From: Nitrospirota bacterium
Lineage (GTDB): Bacteria > Nitrospinota_A > UBA7883 > JACRGQ01
Assembly: GCA_024275775.1 (NCBI GenBank)
Contig: JAJRYM010000153.1
Coordinates: 1-8,470, forward strand
Length of the DNA: 8,470 nt
Reading direction: 5' to 3'
The translations under genes were made by a program, and so were the position numbers. Within the stretch, counting starts at the first letter, position 1, and the number at the start of each line of letters is the position of its first letter. The notes below the pieces were generated by a model, which saw only the letters and a list, made by a program, of their open reading frames with translations, ran no database searches and was not told the origin of the DNA. Shown in pieces: positions 1 to 5,297 of this stretch.

Positions 1-561
1 CTTTCCTCACCGCCCGATGTGACGGATAAAAGCGAGGCGAAAACAGCGGATAAAACGGATATTGCCAAAAAGGAGCCGGAACCGGCCCCCGTTCCGGAAA
101 CATCGGAAAAGACGCCGGAAATAATGGAAGAACAGACCGGCGAACCGCTTCTTGAAGGGGACGAGATAGATACTTTCGTTCTGAACAATCCCAACAGTTT
201 TTTTGAAAACGACGACGAGGCGATTATTTCGCTCAATACGAAAAAATTCGAGTACGCAGACTATTTTGCGAAAATAAAAAAAGAGATTGAAAAAGTCTGG
301 TACTACCCGGACGAGGCTATTATGAAAAGTCTGGGCGGGAGCGCCGTTATACGATTCACGCTTTTGCCCGACGGAAACCTGTACGCCACCGGCGTTGTTT
401 CCTCTTCCGGCGCAAAACAGCTTGACGACGCTTCCATAGAGGCCATAACCCGCGCGGCTCCTTTCAAACCGTTTCCGAGGAAACTCACCATGAAAAGAAT
501 TCACATAATAGTAAATTTCTCTTACCAGCCGGTATTCAATCCGGTGGAACTCAACAGATAG
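1..561 (+). CDS. TonB C-terminal domain protein (5' end outside window)
   Basis: The reading frame is open to the left edge, so the gene very likely starts upstream; a GTG at 19 is only an internal possibility. About 186 codons are visible. The first part is a low-complexity linker rich in K, E, P and T, with several acidic stretches, typical of the periplasm-spanning region of TonB proteins. From about visible codon 87 comes a TonB C-terminal-like fold: a helix ending in VWYYP, then GGSAVIRFTLLPDG, a VVSSSG turn, the LDDASIEAI helix and AAPFKPFP. In the family this domain binds the TonB box of outer-membrane receptors or works in related envelope proteins. The N-terminal membrane anchor expected of TonB would lie outside the window. 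The next gene starts 7 bases after the stop, so the two may be co-transcribed although no functional link is obvious. Domain call is good; a specific role (TonB or other TonB_C protein) cannot be assigned. Confidence 0.82.
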   Translation, partial: LSSPPDVTDKSEAKTADKTDIAKKEPEPAPVPETSEKTPEIMEEQTGEPLLEGDEIDTFVLNNPNSFFENDDEAIISLNTKKFEYADYFAKIKKEIEKVWYYPDEAIMKSLGGSAVIRFTLLPDGNLYATGVVSSSGAKQLDDASIEAITRAAPFKPFPRKLTMKRIHIIVNFSYQPVFNPVELNR

Positions 562-568
562 CCTGCCG

Positions 569-1816
569 ATGCGCATAACCGGCGCCACCGTTTTCGACCC
601 AGCCAATAAGGTTAACGGCCTTCGCCGGGATATCAACGTAAGCGGAGGGCGCATCGCCGCTTCCGGCGTGGAAGGCGAAACGATTAACGGTTCCGGCTGT
701 ATAGCTATGGCGGGCGGGATGGATATTCACGCGCATGTTATTTCGGCGGGCCGTAACGCCGGGTTGATGGGCGGCGGAAGAGCTTTTGATTCCGCAAAAA
801 CCGTTCGCGCCATGCTCGCGCAGGGGATAACCTGCTTCGTCGAGCCGGGCCTTAACGCAAAGTCTGCCGCGCTGGCCGAAAACATCGGCGGCGATATCGA
901 TTTCTTCCTGCTTCTGCTGGAAACGGGCAGTTGTTCCGAAGAGGAGGCGGAACGATTTCTTACCCGAAAGTACGTGGGGCGCGAGGGGGTGGAGCTCTTT
1001 CTCGCCGAAGATGACGAGCCGGCAGTGCCGCCGCATATTCACCTGCCGGATCTCGGCAAGCCGGGCAATATCCGTACGCTGGAAAGTTTTCTTGAAAAAC
1101 TTGAAGGGAGGCGATGCCATCTTTCGCATGTCGCCTATTACATTTTCGACAGCCTGCATGGAAAGCTTTATCCCCGGCCTGCGGAGGCGGCTTCGCTCCT
1201 GTCGGAGCATCCCAACGTCACCTTCGATTTGGGTCCGCCGGTTTTCGGCGATGCGCTTACGCTGACGGCCGATGAGGAGCTTTTCGGCAGAATAACCGGC
1301 ACAGCCGAATCGGAGCTTCCCGCCGGTTCGCCGTATCTATCCGCAGAATACGTTTTTCAGAAAAGCCGGTTTCACGACGCCGTTTTCTGGCTGGCCGGCA
1401 TGGAATTATTGCTGGAGCTTCGGGATCTTTCGCAGGCGTCGCTTTCCATAGACTTCCCGTCCGGCGGCGCTATTAAAGGCTACCCCGGCATTATCGCTCG
1501 GCTGATGTCCAAAACGGCGAGGGATGACTATGCGCGCGGATTAAACCCGGAAGCGCCGGCTGTTTCCGCTCTTCTTTCAAACGGCAGGGAATATTCTTTT
1601 TTTGAAACGGCGCAGATTACGCGCACGTCGCCCGCCCGCGCGCTGAGCCTGAGCGACCGAGGCCATCTCGGAAACGGCGCCGTGGCGGATATAGTTCTTT
1701 ACCGCCCGCCGCAGGAAGGGGAGTTGACAGGTAATGAAATTGAGCGGATGTTCGCCCGCCCCGCGCTTGTCGTAAAATCCGGCCGGATAATCTACAGAAA
1801 CGACAACCCGATATAA
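569..1816 (+). CDS. fhcA: Formylmethanofuran dehydrogenase subunit A-like amidohydrolase (FwdA/FhcA family), short form
   Basis: 415 residues. Family members are metal-dependent amidohydrolases that interconvert formylmethanofuran with formate and methanofuran, inside Fwd/Fmd (methanogens) or the bacterial Fhc complex. Visible features in order: an N-terminal beta segment (ITGATVFDPANKV), the metal-site motif GGMDIHAH (H54, H56), IHLPDLGKPGN (H158), CHLSHVAYY (H184, H187), FDLGPPVFGDALTLTAD, an FHDAVFWLAGMEL block, SIDFPSGG (D295) followed by GYPGIIARLMS, and the C-terminal amidohydrolase ending around SDRGHLGNGAVADIVLY. It is much shorter than the roughly 550-570 residues I recall for FwdA/FhcA and stops soon after the VVKSGRIIY strand, so the usual C-terminal extension is missing. 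At the position where FwdA has the carboxylated lysine, my by-eye alignment puts E142. No Shine-Dalgarno precedes the ATG; translation may rely on coupling to the gene ending 7 bases upstream. The ftr gene downstream supports the C1 role. A divergent, altered-function family member remains possible. Confidence 0.8.
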   Translation: MRITGATVFDPANKVNGLRRDINVSGGRIAASGVEGETINGSGCIAMAGGMDIHAHVISAGRNAGLMGGGRAFDSAKTVRAMLAQGITCFVEPGLNAKSAALAENIGGDIDFFLLLLETGSCSEEEAERFLTRKYVGREGVELFLAEDDEPAVPPHIHLPDLGKPGNIRTLESFLEKLEGRRCHLSHVAYYIFDSLHGKLYPRPAEAASLLSEHPNVTFDLGPPVFGDALTLTADEELFGRITGTAESELPAGSPYLSAEYVFQKSRFHDAVFWLAGMELLLELRDLSQASLSIDFPSGGAIKGYPGIIARLMSKTARDDYARGLNPEAPAVSALLSNGREYSFFETAQITRTSPARALSLSDRGHLGNGAVADIVLYRPPQEGELTGNEIERMFARPALVVKSGRIIYRNDNPI

Positions 1817-1819
1817 ACA

Positions 1820-1867
1820 GTCTGCTAATATCTAGTGATGGAAATAAACGGCGTTCTGATTGGAGAT
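1820..1867 (+). repeat. Left copy of duplicated ftr promoter/start region
   Basis: Bases 1820-1867 match 2243-2290 at about 41 of 48 positions, at a constant offset of 423. The matched segment includes an extended -10-like box (TGCTAATAT here, TGCTAAAAT in the other copy), an ATG 6 bases further on, and the first 10 codons of ftr (MEINGVLIGD here, MEITGVPIED there). The hicB gene lies exactly between the two copies. The seven differences suggest the duplication is not recent. Confidence 0.85.
1823..1831 (+). promoter_or_regulatory. Putative extended -10 box, left copy, driving leader ORF and hicB
   Basis: TGCTAATAT fits an extended -10 (TGN plus a TANNNT hexamer, 1826-1831). The hexamer ends 6 bases before the ATG at 1838, so a transcript could start at or very near that ATG. 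No convincing -35 is visible. It is the diverged duplicate of the box in front of ftr. Confidence 0.45.
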
Positions 1868-1894
1868 TTCCTTAAAGAGGAGGGGCTGTTATGA
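1838..1894 (+). pseudogene. Remnant of ftr 5' end, now an 18-codon leader ORF
   Basis: This short frame encodes MEINGVLIGDFLKEEGLL and then stops. Its first 10 residues match the ftr N-terminus (MEITGVPIED) and, as I recall it, the archaeal Ftr start (MEINGVEIED) even better at residue 4. The similarity ends abruptly after about codon 10. The TGA at 1892-1894 overlaps the hicB ATG at 1891 in an ATGA arrangement, and the hicB ribosome binding site lies inside this frame. It may be a dead fragment, or it may still be translated and coupled to hicB. Whether any peptide is made cannot be seen. Confidence 0.6.
1877..1885 (+). promoter_or_regulatory. Strong Shine-Dalgarno for hicB
   Basis: GAGGAGGGG sits 5 bases before the ATG at 1891 and fixes that start over the internal ATGs four and five codons in. 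It contrasts with the adjacent fhcA and ftr starts, which have no such site. Confidence 0.75.
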
Positions 1895-2223
1895 AAGATA
1901 TGATGGAATATAAAAATTACTACGGTTCCGTTCATTTCGATGAAGAAGATAATATTTTTTACGGCAAGGTCGAGTTTATAAAAGCGCTGGCAAGTTATGA
2001 AGCCGCTACCGCCAGGAAGTTCAGAAAATCGTTCGAGAATGCCGTGGATGATTATCTGGAGCTTTGCCGGGAGCGGAATGTCGAACCTGAAAAGCCTTTT
2101 AAGGGCAGTTTCAATGTAAGACTGCTTCCCGAACTCCATCGCCGTGCCGTGCTTGCCGCGAAACGAAAAGGTTTTACCCTAAACAGGTTCGTGGCCGAGG
2201 CGCTGGAGAAAGCTACCAATTAA
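1891..2223 (+). CDS. hicB: Orphan HicB-family antitoxin
   Basis: 110 residues, the usual length for this HicB subfamily. The N-terminal half (about 6-60) matches the partial RNase-H-like HicB fold: YYGSVHFDEEDNIFYGKV, then the acidic SFENAVDDYLELC helix. The C-terminal part (about 70-108, FKGSFNVRLLPELHRRAVLAAKRKGFTLNRFVAEALE) is a ribbon-helix-helix DNA-binding domain. In complete systems HicB neutralises the small RNA-cleaving toxin HicA and represses the operon. No hicA is present: only 74 bases separate it from fhcA and 37 from ftr, and neither gap encodes a HicA-like protein. It sits between two copies of the ftr start region, which suggests insertion or capture. It could act as a free transcriptional regulator of its own operon or ftr, pair with a HicA elsewhere, or be a relic. 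Family call is firm; role is inference. Confidence 0.88.
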   Translation: MKDMMEYKNYYGSVHFDEEDNIFYGKVEFIKALASYEAATARKFRKSFENAVDDYLELCRERNVEPEKPFKGSFNVRLLPELHRRAVLAAKRKGFTLNRFVAEALEKATN

Positions 2224-2242
2224 CGCTTTTCGCAGGTTTGCG

Positions 2243-2290
2243 GTCTGCTAAAATCGAGCGATGGAAATAACCGGCGTTCCAATTGAAGAT
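2243..2290 (+). repeat. Right copy of duplicated ftr promoter/start region
   Basis: This is the partner of 1820-1867. This copy continues into the intact ftr gene, so it is probably the original arrangement or the functional survivor. Confidence 0.85.
2246..2254 (+). promoter_or_regulatory. Putative extended -10 box for leaderless ftr mRNA
   Basis: TGCTAAAAT matches an extended -10. The TAAAAT hexamer (2249-2254) ends 6 bases before the ATG at 2261, and there is no Shine-Dalgarno in between. In bacteria that use leaderless mRNAs, a TANNNT box at this distance is the usual signature. No clear -35 is seen. Confidence 0.5.
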
Positions 2291-3145
2291 ATCGCGGCGG
2301 AGGCGTTCGAGGCACCGTTCGCCCGGCTGGTCGTTACCGGCACGTCCGGCAAATGGGCGGGCGAAGCGTCTGCCGGCGCGGTAGGATGCGCCACCTCAAT
2401 AATCGACTGCGGCTGTGAAGCAGGCATCGAAGCGCGAGGGGACGACTTCAAGACGCCCGACGGCAGACCGGGGCACGAGCTTCTTTTCTTTGCCCGTTCA
2501 CGGCGCAAACTCGAAACGGAACTGATAAGGCGGGTCGGGCAGGTATGCCTGCCCGCGCCCACGGTTATGGTGTTCAACGGACTGGAAGAGGGAGCCGATT
2601 TCGAACTTGGCGTGAAGATAGGCTATTTCGGCAACGGTTTCGAGCGGGTGGAAAAACGGCATGGCCGCGACTGCGTGGTTGTGCCGATAACGGCTGGAGA
2701 ATTTGTTCTTGAGAAGAATATCAAGATTGGCAAAGGGGTAGGGGGTGCTAATTTCTGGATTTTTTCCGCCAGCCGGAAGGCCGGGCTAAAAGCGGCCGAG
2801 CGGGCTGTTTCGGCCATACGGGATATGCCGGGGCTGATACTTCCATTCGCGGGCGGCGTGGTGGCGTCCGCCAGCAGGCTTGGGTCGCGCTATTCTTTCC
2901 TCACAGCCTCTACGCAGGAGGATTACTGCCCAACCATCGATTCCAGGAAAAACCCGACCCGTAAACTGCCGGAAGGGGTTGATGCGGTTTTTGAAATAAT
3001 AATAGACGCCGTTTCGATAGAAGTGGCACGCGCCGCGATGAAAGCCGGCATCACAGCCGCCTGCGGGGGAGGCGTAGTGAAAATCGGCGCGGCGGATTTT
3101 GGCGGGAAACTGGGTGATATTAAAATTCCGCTACGTTCTCTGTAA
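2261..3145 (+). CDS. ftr: Formylmethanofuran:tetrahydromethanopterin formyltransferase (Ftr/FhcD)
   Basis: 294 residues, the normal length for Ftr. The enzyme moves the formyl group between methanofuran and N5 of H4MPT; in bacteria it is the D subunit of the Fhc complex, which releases formate. Matches to archaeal Ftr, from memory, run end to end: MEITGVPIEDIAAEAF at the start, TPDGRPG (65-71), RVGQVCLPAPT (91-101), VFNGL (104-108), YFGNGF, GGVVASASRLGSRY (198-211), ASTQEDYCPT (216-225), PEGVDAVFEIIID (237-249) and FGGKLGD (280-286). It looks intact, with no frameshift. The ATG at 2261 is supported by the conserved N-terminus, even though no ribosome binding site precedes it. It lies 37 bases after hicB and probably has its own promoter. 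With fhcA it forms a C1 pair split by the antitoxin gene. Cytoplasmic. Confidence 0.95.
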   Translation: MEITGVPIEDIAAEAFEAPFARLVVTGTSGKWAGEASAGAVGCATSIIDCGCEAGIEARGDDFKTPDGRPGHELLFFARSRRKLETELIRRVGQVCLPAPTVMVFNGLEEGADFELGVKIGYFGNGFERVEKRHGRDCVVVPITAGEFVLEKNIKIGKGVGGANFWIFSASRKAGLKAAERAVSAIRDMPGLILPFAGGVVASASRLGSRYSFLTASTQEDYCPTIDSRKNPTRKLPEGVDAVFEIIIDAVSIEVARAAMKAGITAACGGGVVKIGAADFGGKLGDIKIPLRSL

Positions 3146-3155
3146 TATCCGCCCG

Positions 3156-3184
3156 TTGCCCTAACGGAACCGTTTTGATATAAA
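3156..3184 (+). promoter_or_regulatory. Putative sigma70-type promoter for the 60-residue protein gene
   Basis: TTGCCC (3156-3161) and TATAAA (3179-3184) are separated by 17 bases. The A/T-rich -10 region reads TATAAAAT. This would start transcription near 3191, about 40 bases before the ATG. Confidence 0.5.
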
Positions 3185-3202
3185 ATCGGTAGGAAACCGA
3201 TT
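3184..3202 (+). promoter_or_regulatory. Perfect 7-bp inverted repeat at the transcription start region
   Basis: AATCGGT and ACCGATT flank a 5-base AGGAA loop, directly after the proposed -10. It could be an operator or a 5'-UTR hairpin. The T-run that follows begins 7 bases further on, which makes it a poor terminator for ftr, but that cannot be excluded. Confidence 0.35.
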
Positions 3203-3229
3203 GCCAACATTTTTTGGGAGGGTTGAAGG

Positions 3230-3412
3230 ATGGCTCACGATTACTGCATTTTCAGGATTAACGCTACGGGACAGCTTGGAGCGGATGTCATAACGAAATT
3301 CCCCGCTCAGCAGAGGCCTTTTTATACCGTGCTGGAATGCGGGTTTAAAAGCAGGGAAGACGCAAACCAACGGATTGAGGAGCTGAAAAAAGAAGAAGCG
3401 GACAAAAAATAA
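3230..3412 (+). CDS. Small protein of unknown function (60 residues)
   Basis: I do not recognise this protein. It begins MAHDYCIFRINATGQLGAD, has a hydrophobic middle (FYTVLECGF) and ends in a charged helix (REDANQRIEELKKEEADKK). It has no signal peptide or membrane segment and only two cysteines (C6, C37), not arranged as a metal site. It is probably a real gene: GGGAGG (3216-3221) lies 8 bases before the ATG, a promoter-like pair precedes it, and it fills a gap where no overlapping frame competes. The FKSREDANQRIEELKKE ending resembles the residue-counting helices of many small soluble cytoplasmic proteins, but that gives no function. It stands alone between ftr and cobA-hemD, with 84 bases before it and 111 after. 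Confidence 0.7.
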   Translation: MAHDYCIFRINATGQLGADVITKFPAQQRPFYTVLECGFKSREDANQRIEELKKEEADKK

Positions 3413-3502
3413 ATAGTTCGCTACGCATCGGCGTCTGCCATCTTCCTAACCGCCCCTTTTTTGAGAGTTTTTCGCATTTATTCGGCCAGACTTTCGCGCC
3501 TA

Positions 3503-3511
3503 TGTGATACT
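3503..3511 (+). promoter_or_regulatory. Putative extended -10 for cobA-hemD
   Basis: TGTGATACT fits TGN plus GATACT (3506-3511), ending 12 bases before the ATG at 3524. The transcript would have a leader of only a few bases, matching the absence of a Shine-Dalgarno sequence. No good -35 is visible. Bases 3413-3502 contain no gene or clear terminator. Confidence 0.4.
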
Positions 3512-3523
3512 CTCTTTTGAATT

Positions 3524-5038
3524 ATGAACGGAAAAGTTTACCTTATCGGCGCCGGGCCCGGCGATCCCGCTCTCATAACGGTGCGGGGCCTTGAGCTGAT
3601 ACGCAGTTGCGAGATTGTGGTGTACGACTATCTTGCCAATCCGCGCCTTCTCGATGAGGCGAGAGACGACGCCGAGATTATCTACGTCGGCAAAAAAGGC
3701 GGAGCTCATACGCTTCCTCAGGAAAAGATAAACGAACTGCTGGTGCGAAAAGCCGGCGAAGGAAAAAACATAGCCCGCCTGAAAGGGGGCGACCCCTACG
3801 TTTTCGGACGGGGAGGCGAAGAGGCCGAGGAGCTGATATCGGCCGGCGTGGAGTTTGAGGTTGTTCCCGGCGTAACGGCCGGAGTGGCGGCGGCGGCTTA
3901 CGCCGGGATACCGGTAACCCACCGCTCCTGCACATCGACTATGGCTTTTATCACCGGCCATGAAGACCCGACAAAGGATGAAAGCGCCATTCAGTGGGAT
4001 AAAATCGCCACCGGAATCGGTACGCTTGTTTTCTACATGGGGGTGAAAAATCTGCCTCACATCGTGTCGAACCTGATTAAAGGCGGCAGAAGTGCCAAAA
4101 CGCCGGTGGCGCTGGTTAGGTGGGGAACGACTTCCATTCAGCAGACGTGGACTGGAACGCTGGAAACCATCGTGGAAATCGCCGAAATGGAAAAAGTTGC
4201 GCCGCCTTCTCTTATCATCGTCGGGGAGGTTGTAACTCTTCGGGAGAAGCTGAACTGGTTTGAAAGCAGGCCGCTGTTCGGCAGGCATATTCTGGTAACC
4301 CGCGCGCGGGCTCAGGCCAGCGGATTTCTATCCCGGCTTGAGGAGCTGGGCGCGGCGGCGCTGGAGTTTCCAACGATTAAAACGGTCGAGCCGGAAAGCT
4401 GGGACGCGCTGGACAGGGCTATCGATTCAGCGGGCAGTTACGACTGGCTTATCTTCACATCCGTAAACGCTGTTTCATACCTTCTTAAACGGCTGAAGGA
4501 TACGGGGCGCGATATACGCGGGCTTGCGGGGCCGGCCGTATGCGCCATCGGGAAAAAGACGGCCGAGGCTGTGGCAAATCTCGGCATACAGGTGAGCCTC
4601 GTGCCGGACGAATTTCGCGCGGAAGGGATTCTGGCGAAAATCGGCGACGTGAAGGGCAAAAAGATTCTTATTCCGCGCGCCGAGCAAGCGCGTGAAGTTC
4701 TTCCGAAAGTGCTGGCCGAACAGGGCGCGGAAGTGGACGTCGTTACCGCTTACAGAACGGTTCAGCCGGAGACTCGCAAAGATGAGGCTCTTGAGCTTGC
4801 GCGCGGCGGCAGGGATATGATGGTCACTTTCACATCCTCATCCACCGTTACGAATTTTGTAAGTATGTTCACGGAAGCCGAGCTAAAGGAGATTCAGGGC
4901 AAGGTGAAAGTTGCTTCCATAGGCCCGATAACGAGCGATACTGCACGGCAGGCTGGATTTACGGTTGATGTGGAGCCCGCCGAATACACAATCGACGGGC
5001 TGGTTGAAGCGATAGTAGCGTTTAACGGGGCGCGGTAA
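3524..5038 (+). CDS. cobA-hemD: Fused uroporphyrinogen-III C-methyltransferase / uroporphyrinogen-III synthase (CobA-HemD)
   Basis: 504 residues, normal for the two-domain fusion. The N-terminal domain (1 to about 245) is SUMT, which uses two SAM molecules to methylate uroporphyrinogen III to precorrin-2. Its signatures are VYLIGAGPGDP (5-15), RLKGGDPYVFGRGGEE (85-100), VVPGVTAG (113-120), a FITGHED segment and PPSLIIVGEVV near the domain end. The C-terminal domain (about 253-504) is HemD, which closes hydroxymethylbilane to uroporphyrinogen III: GRHILVTRARAQASGF at its start, DWLIFTSVNAV near 305 and VTFTSSSTVTNF near 440. Acting together, the domains make uroporphyrinogen III and steer it to siroheme and cobalamin. 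No ribosome binding site precedes the ATG, but SUMT proteins conventionally start right before the K/GxVYLIGAGPGD strand, so the start is secure. Other tetrapyrrole genes are not in the window. Convergent with the minus-strand operon. Confidence 0.95.
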   Translation: MNGKVYLIGAGPGDPALITVRGLELIRSCEIVVYDYLANPRLLDEARDDAEIIYVGKKGGAHTLPQEKINELLVRKAGEGKNIARLKGGDPYVFGRGGEEAEELISAGVEFEVVPGVTAGVAAAAYAGIPVTHRSCTSTMAFITGHEDPTKDESAIQWDKIATGIGTLVFYMGVKNLPHIVSNLIKGGRSAKTPVALVRWGTTSIQQTWTGTLETIVEIAEMEKVAPPSLIIVGEVVTLREKLNWFESRPLFGRHILVTRARAQASGFLSRLEELGAAALEFPTIKTVEPESWDALDRAIDSAGSYDWLIFTSVNAVSYLLKRLKDTGRDIRGLAGPAVCAIGKKTAEAVANLGIQVSLVPDEFRAEGILAKIGDVKGKKILIPRAEQAREVLPKVLAEQGAEVDVVTAYRTVQPETRKDEALELARGGRDMMVTFTSSSTVTNFVSMFTEAELKEIQGKVKVASIGPITSDTARQAGFTVDVEPAEYTIDGLVEAIVAFNGAR

Positions 5039-5058
5039 AAAGCGGACTGCGGACGTTC

Positions 5059-5217
5059 TTAAAGCCTTTTGAACTTTCCTTTTTCGCCTCGGCATTTCGG
5101 GCAATGCCAGTCAACCGGCATTTTTTCAAACTTCGTTTCCTTCGGGACGTCCTGAGATATATCTCCCTTTTCTGGGTTGTAAACGTAGTCGCATTTATTG
5201 CATTTCCATTTTTCCAT
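5059..5217 (-). CDS. Rubredoxin
   Basis: A 52-residue protein, the classic rubredoxin length. Two Cys knuckles that bind a single iron are clear: CNKC (C6, C9) and CPKC (C39, C42). Typical surrounding residues are also present: KWKCNKCDYVYNPEKGD, then TKFEKMPVDWHCPKC and the closing KGKF. The common glycine after the first CxxC is D here, and after the second CxxC the chain reads RGEKGKF rather than the usual GVGKDxF, so it is slightly atypical. GGGAGGT lies 5 bases upstream of the ATG, an excellent ribosome binding site. It is a small cytoplasmic one-electron carrier, common in anaerobes for oxygen or superoxide detoxification and other redox partners. It follows amrS by 80 bases in the same direction and may be co-transcribed or use its own promoter. 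Its redox partner is not identified. Confidence 0.95.
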   Translation of the reverse strand: MEKWKCNKCDYVYNPEKGDISQDVPKETKFEKMPVDWHCPKCRGEKGKFKRL

Positions 5218-5264
5218 TATTGACCTCCCTTTTCCGTTCAGTTGTTTCGGCTGTATGACGGTTC

Positions 5265-5292
5265 ATTCTAAACAAAGGAAATTTATGCGCAA
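5265..5292 (-). promoter_or_regulatory. Possible own promoter of the rubredoxin gene
   Basis: On the minus strand, TTGCGC (5292-5287) and TAGAAT (5270-5265) are 16 bases apart. They overlap the space just after the amrS stop, so rubredoxin could be transcribed separately as well as from the operon. Confidence 0.35.
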
Positions 5293-5297
5293 GCTCA

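Noticed and set aside
7..654. Minus-strand 215-codon frame opposite the TonB-domain gene
   Set aside because: It is the antisense shadow of a recognisable TonB C-terminal domain and the start of fhcA; the predicted protein is arginine/phenylalanine-rich and resembles no family.
3500..4288. Minus-strand 262-codon frame opposite cobA-hemD
   Set aside because: It lies antisense to a fully conserved SUMT domain and its composition is that of a shadow frame.
5036..5056. Possible bidirectional terminator between cobA-hemD and rubredoxin
   Set aside because: GCGGACTGCGGAC is a direct repeat, not an inverted one, so the A-run/T-run beside it has no stem; termination here cannot be supported.
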